Source: Spirochaetaceae bacterium (lineage in GTDB: Bacteria; Spirochaetota; Spirochaetia; WRBN01). From it: a stretch of DNA of 28,079 nt. Below the pieces are notes generated by a model that made no database searches, had not been told where the DNA came from, and was given only the letters and a program-made list of their open reading frames with translations. How positions within the stretch are numbered: position 1 is the first letter of the stretch; each line of letters opens with the position of its first letter. The DNA lies in contig JAHHUI010000008.1 in the NCBI GenBank assembly GCA_020024055.1, positions 1 to 28,079 on the forward strand. Reading direction: 5' to 3'. Below are positions 9,038-16,665 of the stretch, piece by piece. A program made the translations under genes and the position numbers.

Positions 9038-9068
9038 TAGCGTAACCTCGATTTATCTCTCTCGGCAT

Positions 9069-9097
9069 ATCATCTTAGACTCTTGACTTACTTTCAA
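9069..9097 (-). promoter_or_regulatory. Possible promoter of nucleotidyltransferase gene
   Basis: On the minus strand TTGAAA (9097-9092), a 17-bp spacer and GATGAT (9074-9069, four of six consensus bases). It interleaves with the divergent promoter of the PrsW-like gene. Confidence 0.35.
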
Positions 9098-9111
9098 AAA
9101 TAGAATAGAAA
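9083..9111 (+). promoter_or_regulatory. Possible promoter of PrsW-like gene
   Basis: TTGACT (9083-9088), a 17-bp spacer and TAGAAA (9106-9111). The leader would be short, about 14 bases, and only a weak purine-rich ribosome-binding site is present. Confidence 0.4.
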
Positions 9112-9131
9112 CGATAGAAGAAAAGAAATCT

Positions 9132-9749
9132 ATGTCTTCCGCAATCGTTCTTTCTATTTTATTTTTAGCCTCTTTGCTGCTTTTCATATTTCTTTATCTT
9201 TCCTTAAAGAACACAGAACTTTTTTCCAAAGCTATCATTCTGGGGCTGGCGGCATTTTTTCTTTCTTCTTTACTGCATTACATTCTGCCCTCTTTGCTTT
9301 TTCAAATATTTCCCTGGATGGCTATGCCTCTTACACAGGCCTTTTTATTAACAGCATGTATCGAAGATGGCATTCGCTATCAATGTCTGCGATTTATACG
9401 ACAGGAAAACACCCTTAAAACAGCCTCGGCTCTGATGGTGGTGGCTTTGGTATTTGCCACGCTGGAAAGCCATTACTACTGGAATGTACAAAGCGGCTTT
9501 ATCTTTGTCTTTGTGCGTCTGTTGGGCGCGTTGCCTTTGCATTTGGGCTGCGCATTCATTATGGCCAGCATTCCCCGCGCGGGGCTGTGGATGTCGATCA
9601 CCTTTCACGGGCTGTATAATTATTTCCTTGCGATTTCTGCCCCTTTAATTATGAGCGCGGCTACTTTAGTCCTCATGCTGCTGATCGCTGTGATTCGTTT
9701 TAAACAGCTGAAAACCGAAGAGACTCCGCCACAAATAAAATATTTTTAA
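9132..9749 (+). CDS. PrsW-like intramembrane protease family protein
   Basis: A 205-residue polytopic membrane protein with about seven hydrophobic segments. The spacing of polar residues inside membrane segments matches PrsW/CAAX-type glutamic proteases: Glu78 in TACIEDGIRYQ, Glu112 in FATLESHYYW, His137 in LPLHLGCAFI and His159 in FHGLYNYFL. PrsW in Bacillus cuts an anti-sigma factor; other relatives are of unknown role. No anti-sigma factor gene is nearby, so the substrate is open. The first Glu is followed by Asp rather than a second Glu, and the usual downstream Lys is replaced by Arg, so it is a divergent member. Its stop codon overlaps that of the convergent 426-residue gene. Confidence 0.65.
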   Translation: MSSAIVLSILFLASLLLFIFLYLSLKNTELFSKAIILGLAAFFLSSLLHYILPSLLFQIFPWMAMPLTQAFLLTACIEDGIRYQCLRFIRQENTLKTASALMVVALVFATLESHYYWNVQSGFIFVFVRLLGALPLHLGCAFIMASIPRAGLWMSITFHGLYNYFLAISAPLIMSAATLVLMLLIAVIRFKQLKTEETPPQIKYF

Positions 9750-11026
9750 ATATTAATCAGCACCACGCGTGCCTGACTGGCCTTCATATCATGAAACACA
9801 ATTCTTGTTGTGCTCACCAGTTCATCACTGGTGAAACGTAGGCACTGATCCTCAAATGTCCAGATAATCTGCTGATAAAAGCTGTCTCCGCGAATCCATT
9901 CGGAGAGATCAATTTCCATGGCTTCTTGATCTTCCCACACAGCCAGCAAAATAGCAATTCTGTGCTTGCTGCCCCACACCCAGACTGTATAATGACTGCG
10001 TTCATAGCAATTATGCTTACGATCAAACACAGGCAAAGACGAATGCGTTTCGATGAGTGTCTGGGCAAAATATTCCTGCTGATGACATGTCAACAGGCAA
10101 GGATAAATAGAAGTATACATGCCCAAAAAACAAATCAGCGGTAAAATGCTCTCAGGAACATCTTTAATCTTTATCTTACTCAAGGGCAGATTATCTGCAG
10201 AAAGCTGCAGCAGATAAGGGGGCATTTGATGAAATGGCATTGAAGGCCCGCCCAAAACAGCAAAAGAAGGCGTAATGCGGCTTTGTGTTTCCAGTTTTTG
10301 CCACAATTCTATTGGCAAATCCGGCACAGAAGAAAAATCATAATAGACAAAATCAAAACCATAGGTGCGCGCATAATGTTCGCAGATTCGCGTGAGATAT
10401 TCCGCTGCATCGGGATGTTCAAAATTAAAGAAACGGCTTTCGTCTATTTCGTCTTCCTGAAAAATTTCACTTTTGCGCTGACAGGCAATGGCCTTTGATG
10501 AAACAAAAGGATAGAGAATAAACCCTATGGCAATTTTCAGGCGACGCAAGGCCTCGAACACCAAAGGAAGAAAATCTTCCAAAGAAATATTATGCGCTTC
10601 CAATTCGCGCGAATGCAACATTTCATCCAAGCTGATATGGCTGGTGACCAGGCGACTGTCTCCAGCAGCACACAAACAAAAAGGCTCGATCGCCACGGCC
10701 TGATGGCTGAACAAAGGCGCCAGCTTCAACAAACCCAGCCAGCCGGATATTTTACGCAGGTCTATCTGATACACATGCATGGCAGAAAACCAATTTGGGC
10801 TTTGCTTTCGGCTGTACACACGCCCGGGTGTGGTGAACAAAGCCAGACGATAATAAAAATCGAAAATTACAGACAATTCCAATTCCAAGATTTCCTCTTG
10901 GCTCAGCGCCCAAGCATTGCCCTTGATAAATTGCTGATACAGCAAACAGGCCTTTTCCCTTTGCTCATCCGAAGGGGGAAATAGACCGGCTAATTTTCTC
11001 CAATGCTTTGCGTCTTTTTCACTCAT
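9746..11026 (-). CDS. Hypothetical protein, 426 residues
   Basis: I do not recognise the family. The protein has no signal peptide or membrane segment and is rich in aromatic residues. The layout is suggestive of a sugar-active TIM-barrel protein: a helical N-terminus (1-75), alternating strands and helices (80-260), including IAIGFILYPFVSS and YGFDFVYYDFSSVPDLP, and a beta-rich C-terminal part (about 335-426) beginning near HYTVWVWGSKHRIAILLAVW. No catalytic motif of a known glycosidase family can be placed, so this is only a resemblance. The start lies 7 bases after the prenyl synthase stop codon, which implies cotranscription with it and the HD-GYP gene. The ribosome-binding site is weak. 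At the 3' end it overlaps the PrsW-like gene by 4 bp on the opposite strand. Confidence 0.8.
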   Translation of the reverse strand: MSEKDAKHWRKLAGLFPPSDEQREKACLLYQQFIKGNAWALSQEEILELELSVIFDFYYRLALFTTPGRVYSRKQSPNWFSAMHVYQIDLRKISGWLGLLKLAPLFSHQAVAIEPFCLCAAGDSRLVTSHISLDEMLHSRELEAHNISLEDFLPLVFEALRRLKIAIGFILYPFVSSKAIACQRKSEIFQEDEIDESRFFNFEHPDAAEYLTRICEHYARTYGFDFVYYDFSSVPDLPIELWQKLETQSRITPSFAVLGGPSMPFHQMPPYLLQLSADNLPLSKIKIKDVPESILPLICFLGMYTSIYPCLLTCHQQEYFAQTLIETHSSLPVFDRKHNCYERSHYTVWVWGSKHRIAILLAVWEDQEAMEIDLSEWIRGDSFYQQIIWTFEDQCLRFTSDELVSTTRIVFHDMKASQARVVLINI

Positions 11027-11032
11027 TTGCTG

Positions 11033-12088
11033 CTATGTCATTGCCTTTGTTAAATTTTCTAATAATTCTATCACAGCTTTAGAAGCTTTATTTTTTGGGA
11101 AAAAACCACGCATGCTCTCTCGCGCAGTTGTTAATATTTCCACACCCTGCTGCGCAGACTGATGCAAAACCCCACACTGATCTAAAATCTGCAGTATCTG
11201 CTGTATCATACTCTGCTGTGCATCACCTGTCAATTCTTTCATATCGGACAGCATAGATGTTAATTGTTGCTTAACCCCTTTATTCATGCCAGCGGCCAGG
11301 ATGATGGGCAGACTTTTCTTGCCCTCTATTAAATCATCGGCTATCATCTTGCCTTTCATTCCTGTGGTCAGGTTTTTCACATCATCAAGAATCTGAAAGC
11401 CCACACCCACATCTTGCCAAGCCTTGGCCAGCACTTCTCGTTCATCTTTATCCAGATTGGCCAGAATACAGGCCATTTCGCCGGCCAAATAGCTCAACGC
11501 CCCTGTTTTCATACGGCACATGGTTAAATACTGTTCAACAGAAGGATACACATTTTGCTGCTGATGCCAGGCAATATCCAGGCCCTGGCCAATATGCAAA
11601 CAGCGCAAAGAACGCGCCCACGCGCAGAACAAAGCCATTTGCTGCTCTATGGGTCCAGGCCATTTCTCCAGCACAACAGAACCCAGAAAATAGGCATGAT
11701 TCGCAATATTAATGCTGCTGCCCTCGCCATAAATAATATGCGCTGCCGGCTGCCCTCGGCGCAGGGGTGAAGCATCTTCTATATCATCCACAATCAGGCT
11801 GCCATCATGCACCAATTCAATTAAGCAAGCCAAATCTAGAGAATCATCCAGCTGAACATTCAATGCTGCCGCAGAGAGCGTGAGCGCCAGGGGACGCCAC
11901 CGCTTGCCCCCCAAAGACAACAAATGATGCAAAGGCTGGGCAGCATAGGTCAAATTATCTGTATCATAATCGCCGTTTTGACCGCTCTGGGCCAGACAGA
12001 AATCATTGCCAAGCTGAGAAGGAAATATCTGCTCAAGCTTAGTGTGAATCTGAGCAAGATGTTCTTGGATAATGGGGCTGCGTGTCAT
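11033..12088 (-). CDS. Polyprenyl diphosphate synthase, type III GGPPS-like
   Basis: A trans-prenyltransferase that condenses isopentenyl diphosphate with allylic diphosphates to make chains for quinones, undecaprenyl carriers or other isoprenoids. The 351-residue protein has LLSLGGKRWRPL (substrate-binding Lys/Arg near 62-65), the first Asp-rich motif DDIED (101-105) and a second one read as DDVKN (235-239) followed by DDLIEGKKSLP. The stretch SLIVDDIEDASPLRRGQPAA, with IYG and INIANHAYF next, matches the layout of eukaryote-like (type III) geranylgeranyl diphosphate synthases better than IspA or IspB: no two-residue insertion in the first motif and Asn at the end of the second. Product length cannot be read with certainty. 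It abuts the HD-GYP gene with zero spacing. Confidence 0.88.
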   Translation of the reverse strand: MTRSPIIQEHLAQIHTKLEQIFPSQLGNDFCLAQSGQNGDYDTDNLTYAAQPLHHLLSLGGKRWRPLALTLSAAALNVQLDDSLDLACLIELVHDGSLIVDDIEDASPLRRGQPAAHIIYGEGSSINIANHAYFLGSVVLEKWPGPIEQQMALFCAWARSLRCLHIGQGLDIAWHQQQNVYPSVEQYLTMCRMKTGALSYLAGEMACILANLDKDEREVLAKAWQDVGVGFQILDDVKNLTTGMKGKMIADDLIEGKKSLPIILAAGMNKGVKQQLTSMLSDMKELTGDAQQSMIQQILQILDQCGVLHQSAQQGVEILTTARESMRGFFPKNKASKAVIELLENLTKAMT

Positions 12089-13237
12089 TTAATAGGGATA
12101 TGTGCTGCGCACACGCAGAAGGAATGGCAATGCGTCTACAAAACAATCTACCAATTCAGGACTGAATTTCTTTCCGCTAAGGGCTTTAATTTCTTCCACG
12201 GCCTGATCCACAGCCCAGGATTCTTTATATACACGACGGGAAACCAAGGCATCAAAGACATCGGCAATGCTGACAATCTGGGCAAAAACCGAGATCTCAT
12301 CGCCTTTCTTGCCATGCGGATAGCCTGTGCCATCCCAGCTTTCATGATGTTCAAGCACAACACGATACACCATCTTGTCAAAATCTGTCATCTGATCTTC
12401 AAAAATTTTTGCGCCGTCAATGGTATGATTTTTAATTGTCTCAAATTCACGCGCTGTCAGCGGCCCGGGCTTCTTCAAGATAGAATCTGAAATAGATACC
12501 TTGCCAATATCGTGCAGCATCGCGGCAAAATGCAAGAAAATCTTTGTCTCATCAATCTGCTCACGCGGAATCCAGTTTTTCATGGCATAATTTTCATAAA
12601 TCTCGATGGCATAACCACCCACGCGGCTGATATGCGCGCCAGTCTCTTCCGGATCACGCAGCTGCACCACACCTGTCAGACGCAAGAGCACCCAGCGCAG
12701 ATTTTGAATACGCTGTAAAACGATAGAAATGACTGCTGTGATAATTTCCAATGCCTGCAAATCATCATCTGAGAAAGGAATAATTTCATGATTTTCATCC
12801 TGAGCATTGAACAGCTGGACAATACCCAAAAGATCGCCGCTATTGCCGCTGACTTTTAGAGGCAGACCCAAAACCGACACTGTGACAAAACCTGTTTTCT
12901 CATCTGCGGATGAATTAAACTTATAAGGCGCCTCGGCAGGAATCTGACGCACATCGGGCACATTAAGTGTCTTTTTTGTATAAGCCACATAGCCAGAGAG
13001 CGAAGATTCGTTGATAGGCACGCGCAGTGTTTTCAGTCTGTCGCTGGTGGTCAGGGCTTCGTTTTGTGTATAGACAATGGCTAAATCATTGCCTTCGCGC
13101 AGATAAATACTGCCCGCGGTGGAATTAGTAAAGCCTCTAAGTTTTAACAGAGCATATTCATAAAGGAGATCAAGGTCTTGAATGGTACTGATACCATCGA
13201 TGATGTTCGCAATATCTTTTAAGGCATCTCGAGCCAT
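12089..13237 (-). CDS. GAF / HD-GYP domain phosphodiesterase
   Basis: The 382-residue protein has an N-terminal GAF sensor domain (about 20-175, with AGSIYLREGNDLAIVYTQNE and LLGIVQLFNA) and a C-terminal HD-GYP domain (about 190-375). Metal-ligand and signature residues are intact: His242-Asp243 (MLHDIGKVSI), EHHESWDGTGYP (296-307) and Asp326 in IADVFDAL. HD-GYP proteins hydrolyse cyclic di-GMP, sometimes cGAMP, and so influence motility and surface behaviour. The start at 13237 is preferred over one at 13258 because AAAGGAGAGG sits just before it (13250-13241). It begins a set with the prenyl synthase and the 426-residue protein. The chemotaxis locus lies elsewhere in the window, so any link to motility is inference. 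Confidence 0.92.
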   Translation of the reverse strand: MARDALKDIANIIDGISTIQDLDLLYEYALLKLRGFTNSTAGSIYLREGNDLAIVYTQNEALTTSDRLKTLRVPINESSLSGYVAYTKKTLNVPDVRQIPAEAPYKFNSSADEKTGFVTVSVLGLPLKVSGNSGDLLGIVQLFNAQDENHEIIPFSDDDLQALEIITAVISIVLQRIQNLRWVLLRLTGVVQLRDPEETGAHISRVGGYAIEIYENYAMKNWIPREQIDETKIFLHFAAMLHDIGKVSISDSILKKPGPLTAREFETIKNHTIDGAKIFEDQMTDFDKMVYRVVLEHHESWDGTGYPHGKKGDEISVFAQIVSIADVFDALVSRRVYKESWAVDQAVEEIKALSGKKFSPELVDCFVDALPFLLRVRSTYPY

Positions 13238-13259
13238 CAACCTCTCCTTTCGGGACATA

Positions 13260-13289
13260 AGTATATTGTACTTTACACAACAATGTCTA
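13260..13289 (-). promoter_or_regulatory. Promoter of HD-GYP gene
   Basis: On the minus strand TAGACA (13289-13284), an 18-bp spacer and TATACT (13265-13260). The leader of about 20 bases holds the AAAGGAGAGG ribosome-binding site. The -35 box overlaps the end of lrgB. Confidence 0.55.
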
Positions 13290-13988
13290 TATTATAACGG
13301 ACCAAATGAGCACAAAAATAACTGTCATGGTGCTAAAAACACCAATGGCTGCTCCTGCTGCGGCCACATCCACATCGCTATAGTCTTCTGCTTTGGCAGC
13401 CCCAATGACATGTGAAGCCACGCCCAGGGAAAATCCTCTTGCGATGGGATCGGTAATATGCAATATCTTATACACCAGCGGCCCAAATACATAACCCACC
13501 AGGCCTGTCACCACAGCCGAAATTGCTGCCAGTTCTTTTGTTCCGCCCACCAAAGCAGACAATTCCACAGCTACAGGTGTTGTCACAGATTTCACCAGCA
13601 TAGATTTTCCAAGCACATCTGAAAGGCCAAGCCATTTTGTTAAAATAAAAACACTGAAAAAAGACACAAAAAGCCCAGCCACGCTGCCAGAGAGCATGGA
13701 AATGCCATGACGGAAAATAATTTGTCTCCAGCGATACAGCGGCAAAGCAAAAGAAATGGTTAAAAACGGCACAATCAAGCTTTGTGGCTGGCAAGATGCC
13801 ACAAAGGATTCAAATTTAATCACCCCTAATTCAATCAGCAACATAAAAAACAAGCCATTGAGCAAAAGAGGATGCAAATAGGGGGCCTTATTAAAACGCT
13901 GGTAAATTGTATTAATGCCTAGATACACCAAAATATTGAGAAAAAATAGAAAAACAGCATCATTAAGTATATTTGTTAATAAATTCAT
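13287..13988 (-). CDS. lrgB: LrgB-family membrane protein
   Basis: A 233-residue polytopic inner-membrane protein. The family signature is clear: KSMLVKSVTTPVAVELSALVGG in the middle and SLGVASHVIGAAKA near the C-terminus, then the glycine/alanine-rich last segment. LrgB/CidB proteins act with LrgA/CidA; the pair has been linked to control of murein hydrolases and cell lysis, and in plants and some bacteria to transport of glycolate or pyruvate. Its ATG overlaps the lrgA stop codon by 4 bp (ATGA), a sign of translational coupling. Whether this pair works as a holin-like system or a carboxylate exporter cannot be told from sequence. Confidence 0.93.
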   Translation of the reverse strand: MNLLTNILNDAVFLFFLNILVYLGINTIYQRFNKAPYLHPLLLNGLFFMLLIELGVIKFESFVASCQPQSLIVPFLTISFALPLYRWRQIIFRHGISMLSGSVAGLFVSFFSVFILTKWLGLSDVLGKSMLVKSVTTPVAVELSALVGGTKELAAISAVVTGLVGYVFGPLVYKILHITDPIARGFSLGVASHVIGAAKAEDYSDVDVAAAGAAIGVFSTMTVIFVLIWSVII

Positions 13989-14356
13989 TTTCTCGCCTCC
14001 TCTTTATGGGACTTTTGCATTTTTTGCACAAGCTGAGTGACAACGGCTGTTGTAATCATGGTGATCAGCGTGCAGAAAAATACGACAAAAAGCCATTTGC
14101 CAAATATGGATAAAGGCAACAAATCTTGTTTATATGCGATACCATTCACAAAAAAAGGAGCCAGCAAAAAACCGGCAATAGTGAGCAAAAACTGCCCCAT
14201 CAAGTTCACGTCTTCGGTTTTTATCCATTTAAAACACAAGGCGAAAAACATAAGAAAAAAACCCCCAATACTGGCCGGCAGAGGTGTGAAGAGAGAAAGG
14301 ATTTTCCCCAAAAACAAAAAAAACGTAAAATAGCCTAATTGTTTGAGTATCAGCAT
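13985..14356 (-). CDS. lrgA: LrgA/CidA-family holin-like protein
   Basis: A 123-residue membrane protein with four predicted membrane segments and a short charged C-terminus (KMQKSHKEEARK). The family pattern is visible: LGKILSLFTPLPASIGGFFLMF followed by LLTIAGFLLAPFFVNGI, which corresponds to the LLF.P..VG motif region. A very strong ribosome-binding site (AAAGGAGG) lies inside the end of the GH57-like gene, and the start codon touches that gene's stop codon. lrgA is therefore translated as part of the DUF4912-GH57-lrgAB transcript. LytSR-type regulators, usual partners in Firmicutes, are absent from the window. Confidence 0.9.
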   Translation of the reverse strand: MLILKQLGYFTFFLFLGKILSLFTPLPASIGGFFLMFFALCFKWIKTEDVNLMGQFLLTIAGFLLAPFFVNGIAYKQDLLPLSIFGKWLFVVFFCTLITMITTAVVTQLVQKMQKSHKEEARK

Positions 14357-16000
14357 TTAATTCCTCCTTTCACCAGAATCTGGTGAGGGTAATTTTTCGA
14401 GAGTAAAAGCTTTATATGTGAAATTTTTCCCCAGGAAAATATTATCTTGCTTCTCAAGGCCAATGAACCAGTCTACATACACCTCATTAGAGCTTAATCC
14501 ATCACAAATCTTGTAAAAATTGGCAAAATGGCGGCGTATCTGATCCAGAGCAAATTTTTCATTAGACCCATTATGCAGCAGCATGGGCCAGTCTGACGAC
14601 AAGGCCAGCAAAACCTCTCGGGCGGCCTGATCTAAAATTCTCTTGCGAAGACCGGCCCTTTCGTCAAATCTCTGCGCCAATTCCGTCATACGCTCTACCA
14701 AGACATAAAAATGTCTGACCAGCCAGTCATTTTTATCACTGAGCCATACCTGGGCATAATTGTCCTCTCCCCAGCTGGCAAAAGAAGGCGCAATCTCTGT
14801 GCGTGTTTTAATTATACCCAAAGAAGAAGATGGCACACAGGCAGTCATATTTTTAAAATTATGCAGGCTGCGAAAAGCCTGATCCCAGAAAGTGACACCT
14901 TCAAACCACCAATGCCCAAAAAATTCAACATCCAGGGCACATGTCATCACCGGTGTGACATTATTAGTCACACTAAGCTCTTTGGCCACATTCACCAGAT
15001 TTTCCACAAAATCCTGGGCATGCTCGCGCGCCTGTTCATGCGCACGCTGGGGCCGGTAAATATCCTTTTGCTGCGTCTTGCCCGTCGAGGCAAGATATTT
15101 CAAGCCAGTGGGCACTCTCTCACCATGATGCAAGGCATAGTCGCCAATATCTTCCAATGGAAGCTCAAAGGCAATATCACGATAAAAGTCACGATAGACC
15201 GGATGCGTGGAATAGCCCATTTGCTGATCCAGCACTCTTTCCAGCAACAGACGAGACACCGGAAAAAATTCAAAACCTTCTTTATTTTGGAAAATCTTAT
15301 ATGAATTGGGATCAGCCATTCCCTGCTCGCCAGAGAGAGCCGAAGTGGATAAAAATGTGTATTGCAGGCCTTCTTCCTGCAAATAATATTCTAAATCAGG
15401 AAAATAGCCGCAGAAAGGCAGCCAAAAACCCTTGGGGTTATATCCGGCTAATTTATCACGAAAATTGGCCAGACCGCAGGAAATCTGCGTGCGCACCACC
15501 TGGGGACAAGATCGATATAAAGGCAGAAATACCCCCGTGGCCGCCGTGGGAATTAATTCCAGGCCCTCGCCCCCCTGAGCCAGGGAAGACCAGGCCTGTA
15601 AAAGACTGCCATCAAAACGATTAAAAGTCTGAAGCGACTTTTGAAAACGCTCTTCATAAAAACAAACAATCGGGTAATACTCTTCTTGATCGCCACAACG
15701 CTTTTTTTCTTTTTCCACCAGGGAAAGCTGACGCTGTACATATTTGAGAAAACGCTTTTTCAGCAGTTCATCATCAGCCATGCTGACCAAAGTGGGCGAG
15801 ACCACCCATGAACAATGATAGGGAATATTATCTTTCTTCAGGCCATCCAGCATATCCACCATAGGCAGATAACTCTCCAGCATCGCTTCAAAAAACCAGC
15901 GTTCCTCTAAAAAATCTTCATATTGAGGAAAACGAACAAAAGGCAAATGGGCATTAAACACAAATTGAATACGGGCGTTGCCGCCTGTCATATTAGACAT
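14357..16000 (-). CDS. GH57/DUF1957-like protein, probably inactive
   Basis: Glycoside hydrolase family 57 covers alpha-glucan branching enzymes and amylases. This 547-residue protein keeps motif 1 (FNAHLPFVRFP, His18) and motif 4 (ALDVEFFGHWWFEG, Asp357 and Glu359). Motif 2 reads TAATGVFLPL where family members have TAATHGFLPL, so the conserved His is lost (Gly155). Motif 3 reads GFWLPFCGYFP where the family has WLPEC; the nucleophile Glu is Phe196 here. It is therefore likely a glucan-binding or regulatory pseudoenzyme. The start at 16000 is chosen because GAGGG stands 5 bases before it; an ATG at 16012 is also in frame. It overlaps the DUF4912 gene by 8 bp and abuts lrgA. Confidence 0.85.
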   Translation of the reverse strand: MSNMTGGNARIQFVFNAHLPFVRFPQYEDFLEERWFFEAMLESYLPMVDMLDGLKKDNIPYHCSWVVSPTLVSMADDELLKKRFLKYVQRQLSLVEKEKKRCGDQEEYYPIVCFYEERFQKSLQTFNRFDGSLLQAWSSLAQGGEGLELIPTAATGVFLPLYRSCPQVVRTQISCGLANFRDKLAGYNPKGFWLPFCGYFPDLEYYLQEEGLQYTFLSTSALSGEQGMADPNSYKIFQNKEGFEFFPVSRLLLERVLDQQMGYSTHPVYRDFYRDIAFELPLEDIGDYALHHGERVPTGLKYLASTGKTQQKDIYRPQRAHEQAREHAQDFVENLVNVAKELSVTNNVTPVMTCALDVEFFGHWWFEGVTFWDQAFRSLHNFKNMTACVPSSSLGIIKTRTEIAPSFASWGEDNYAQVWLSDKNDWLVRHFYVLVERMTELAQRFDERAGLRKRILDQAAREVLLALSSDWPMLLHNGSNEKFALDQIRRHFANFYKICDGLSSNEVYVDWFIGLEKQDNIFLGKNFTYKAFTLEKLPSPDSGERRN

Positions 16001-16592
16001 CGTTACCCTCATTTGAAGATGTCAGCAACATCTCAGAAAGAGCCACTTGATGCTCTTTTCCCCCTGATTCTACACGAAGGCTCAGTTGATGCCACATTTT
16101 TCCCTCTGTATGGAGAAGTTGTATATATTGCCGTCCATATTCGGCAGGTAATGAATTATCTTGGAAATCTTCTAAATGAAAACCTTGCTCACTGCGTGTA
16201 AAACATGAAATACGCAGAAATAAACCATTATAATTTCCCATTTCGCGGAAATGTCTCATTTGATTGGGGGCAATCTCCCAGTCAATAAAAGCCCAGGTCA
16301 AATCTCTTTGCAGAAAAATCAGCCTAGTATTTCCATATCTCTTTAAAAAAACAAAGTCTCTTCCCCCGTCGTCACATGCTTCGTACAGGTAAGAGACTTC
16401 TTCCGTAAACTCATAGCGTTTCGTACTGGTGTGTACAGACTGGCTTTCATTGCTCAGCAAACCCAGATCTTCTATCAGTTCCTCAATCAGCATTTCACGA
16501 TCGAATTCTGATCCCTCTTCATAAATACCGTGAGAATAGGCAATACTGCGCAATTCTGCGTCGCTGACAGAAAGCAATCTTTCGCGGGTCAT
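15993..16592 (-). CDS. DUF4912 domain protein
   Basis: A 199-residue cytoplasmic protein. The first 45 residues look like a small helical SAP/Rho-N-type motif (LLSVSDAELRSIAYSHGI, then an acidic helix EELIEDLGLL). The remainder matches DUF4912: TRLIFLQRDLTWAFIDWEIAP, with an all-beta part that follows (GLFLRISCFT, GRQYIQLL, HQLSLRVESGG). Genes of this family are often paired with GH57/DUF1957 genes, as here. The function is unknown; a carbohydrate-binding or polymer-associated role is only a guess from context. AAGGAG before the ATG is a good ribosome-binding site. It is the first gene of the four-gene unit that ends with lrgB. Confidence 0.82.
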   Translation of the reverse strand: MTRERLLSVSDAELRSIAYSHGIYEEGSEFDREMLIEELIEDLGLLSNESQSVHTSTKRYEFTEEVSYLYEACDDGGRDFVFLKRYGNTRLIFLQRDLTWAFIDWEIAPNQMRHFREMGNYNGLFLRISCFTRSEQGFHLEDFQDNSLPAEYGRQYIQLLHTEGKMWHQLSLRVESGGKEHQVALSEMLLTSSNEGNDV

Positions 16593-16636
16593 CCCGTCTC
16601 CTTATAACACATAACAGTACATTGCTGTACACGCTG

Positions 16637-16665
16637 ATTTTAGCATCTTTACCTAAAAAATTCAA
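16637..16665 (-). promoter_or_regulatory. Promoter of DUF4912-GH57-lrgAB unit
   Basis: On the minus strand TTGAAT (16665-16660), a 17-bp spacer and TAAAAT (16642-16637). The -35 box lies in the end of the pseudouridine synthase gene. The predicted transcript begins near a small hairpin, GTACA-GCAA-TGTAC (16630-16617), ahead of the AAGGAG ribosome-binding site. Confidence 0.55.

Noticed and set aside
14711..15624. Plus-strand open frames of 155-197 codons within the GH57-like gene
   Set aside because: They are antisense shadows of a protein with conserved family motifs.
16617..16630. Small hairpin GTACA-GCAA-TGTAC as a terminator or riboswitch
   Set aside because: Only 5 bp of stem and no T-run; it may stabilise the leader, but nothing supports a riboswitch.
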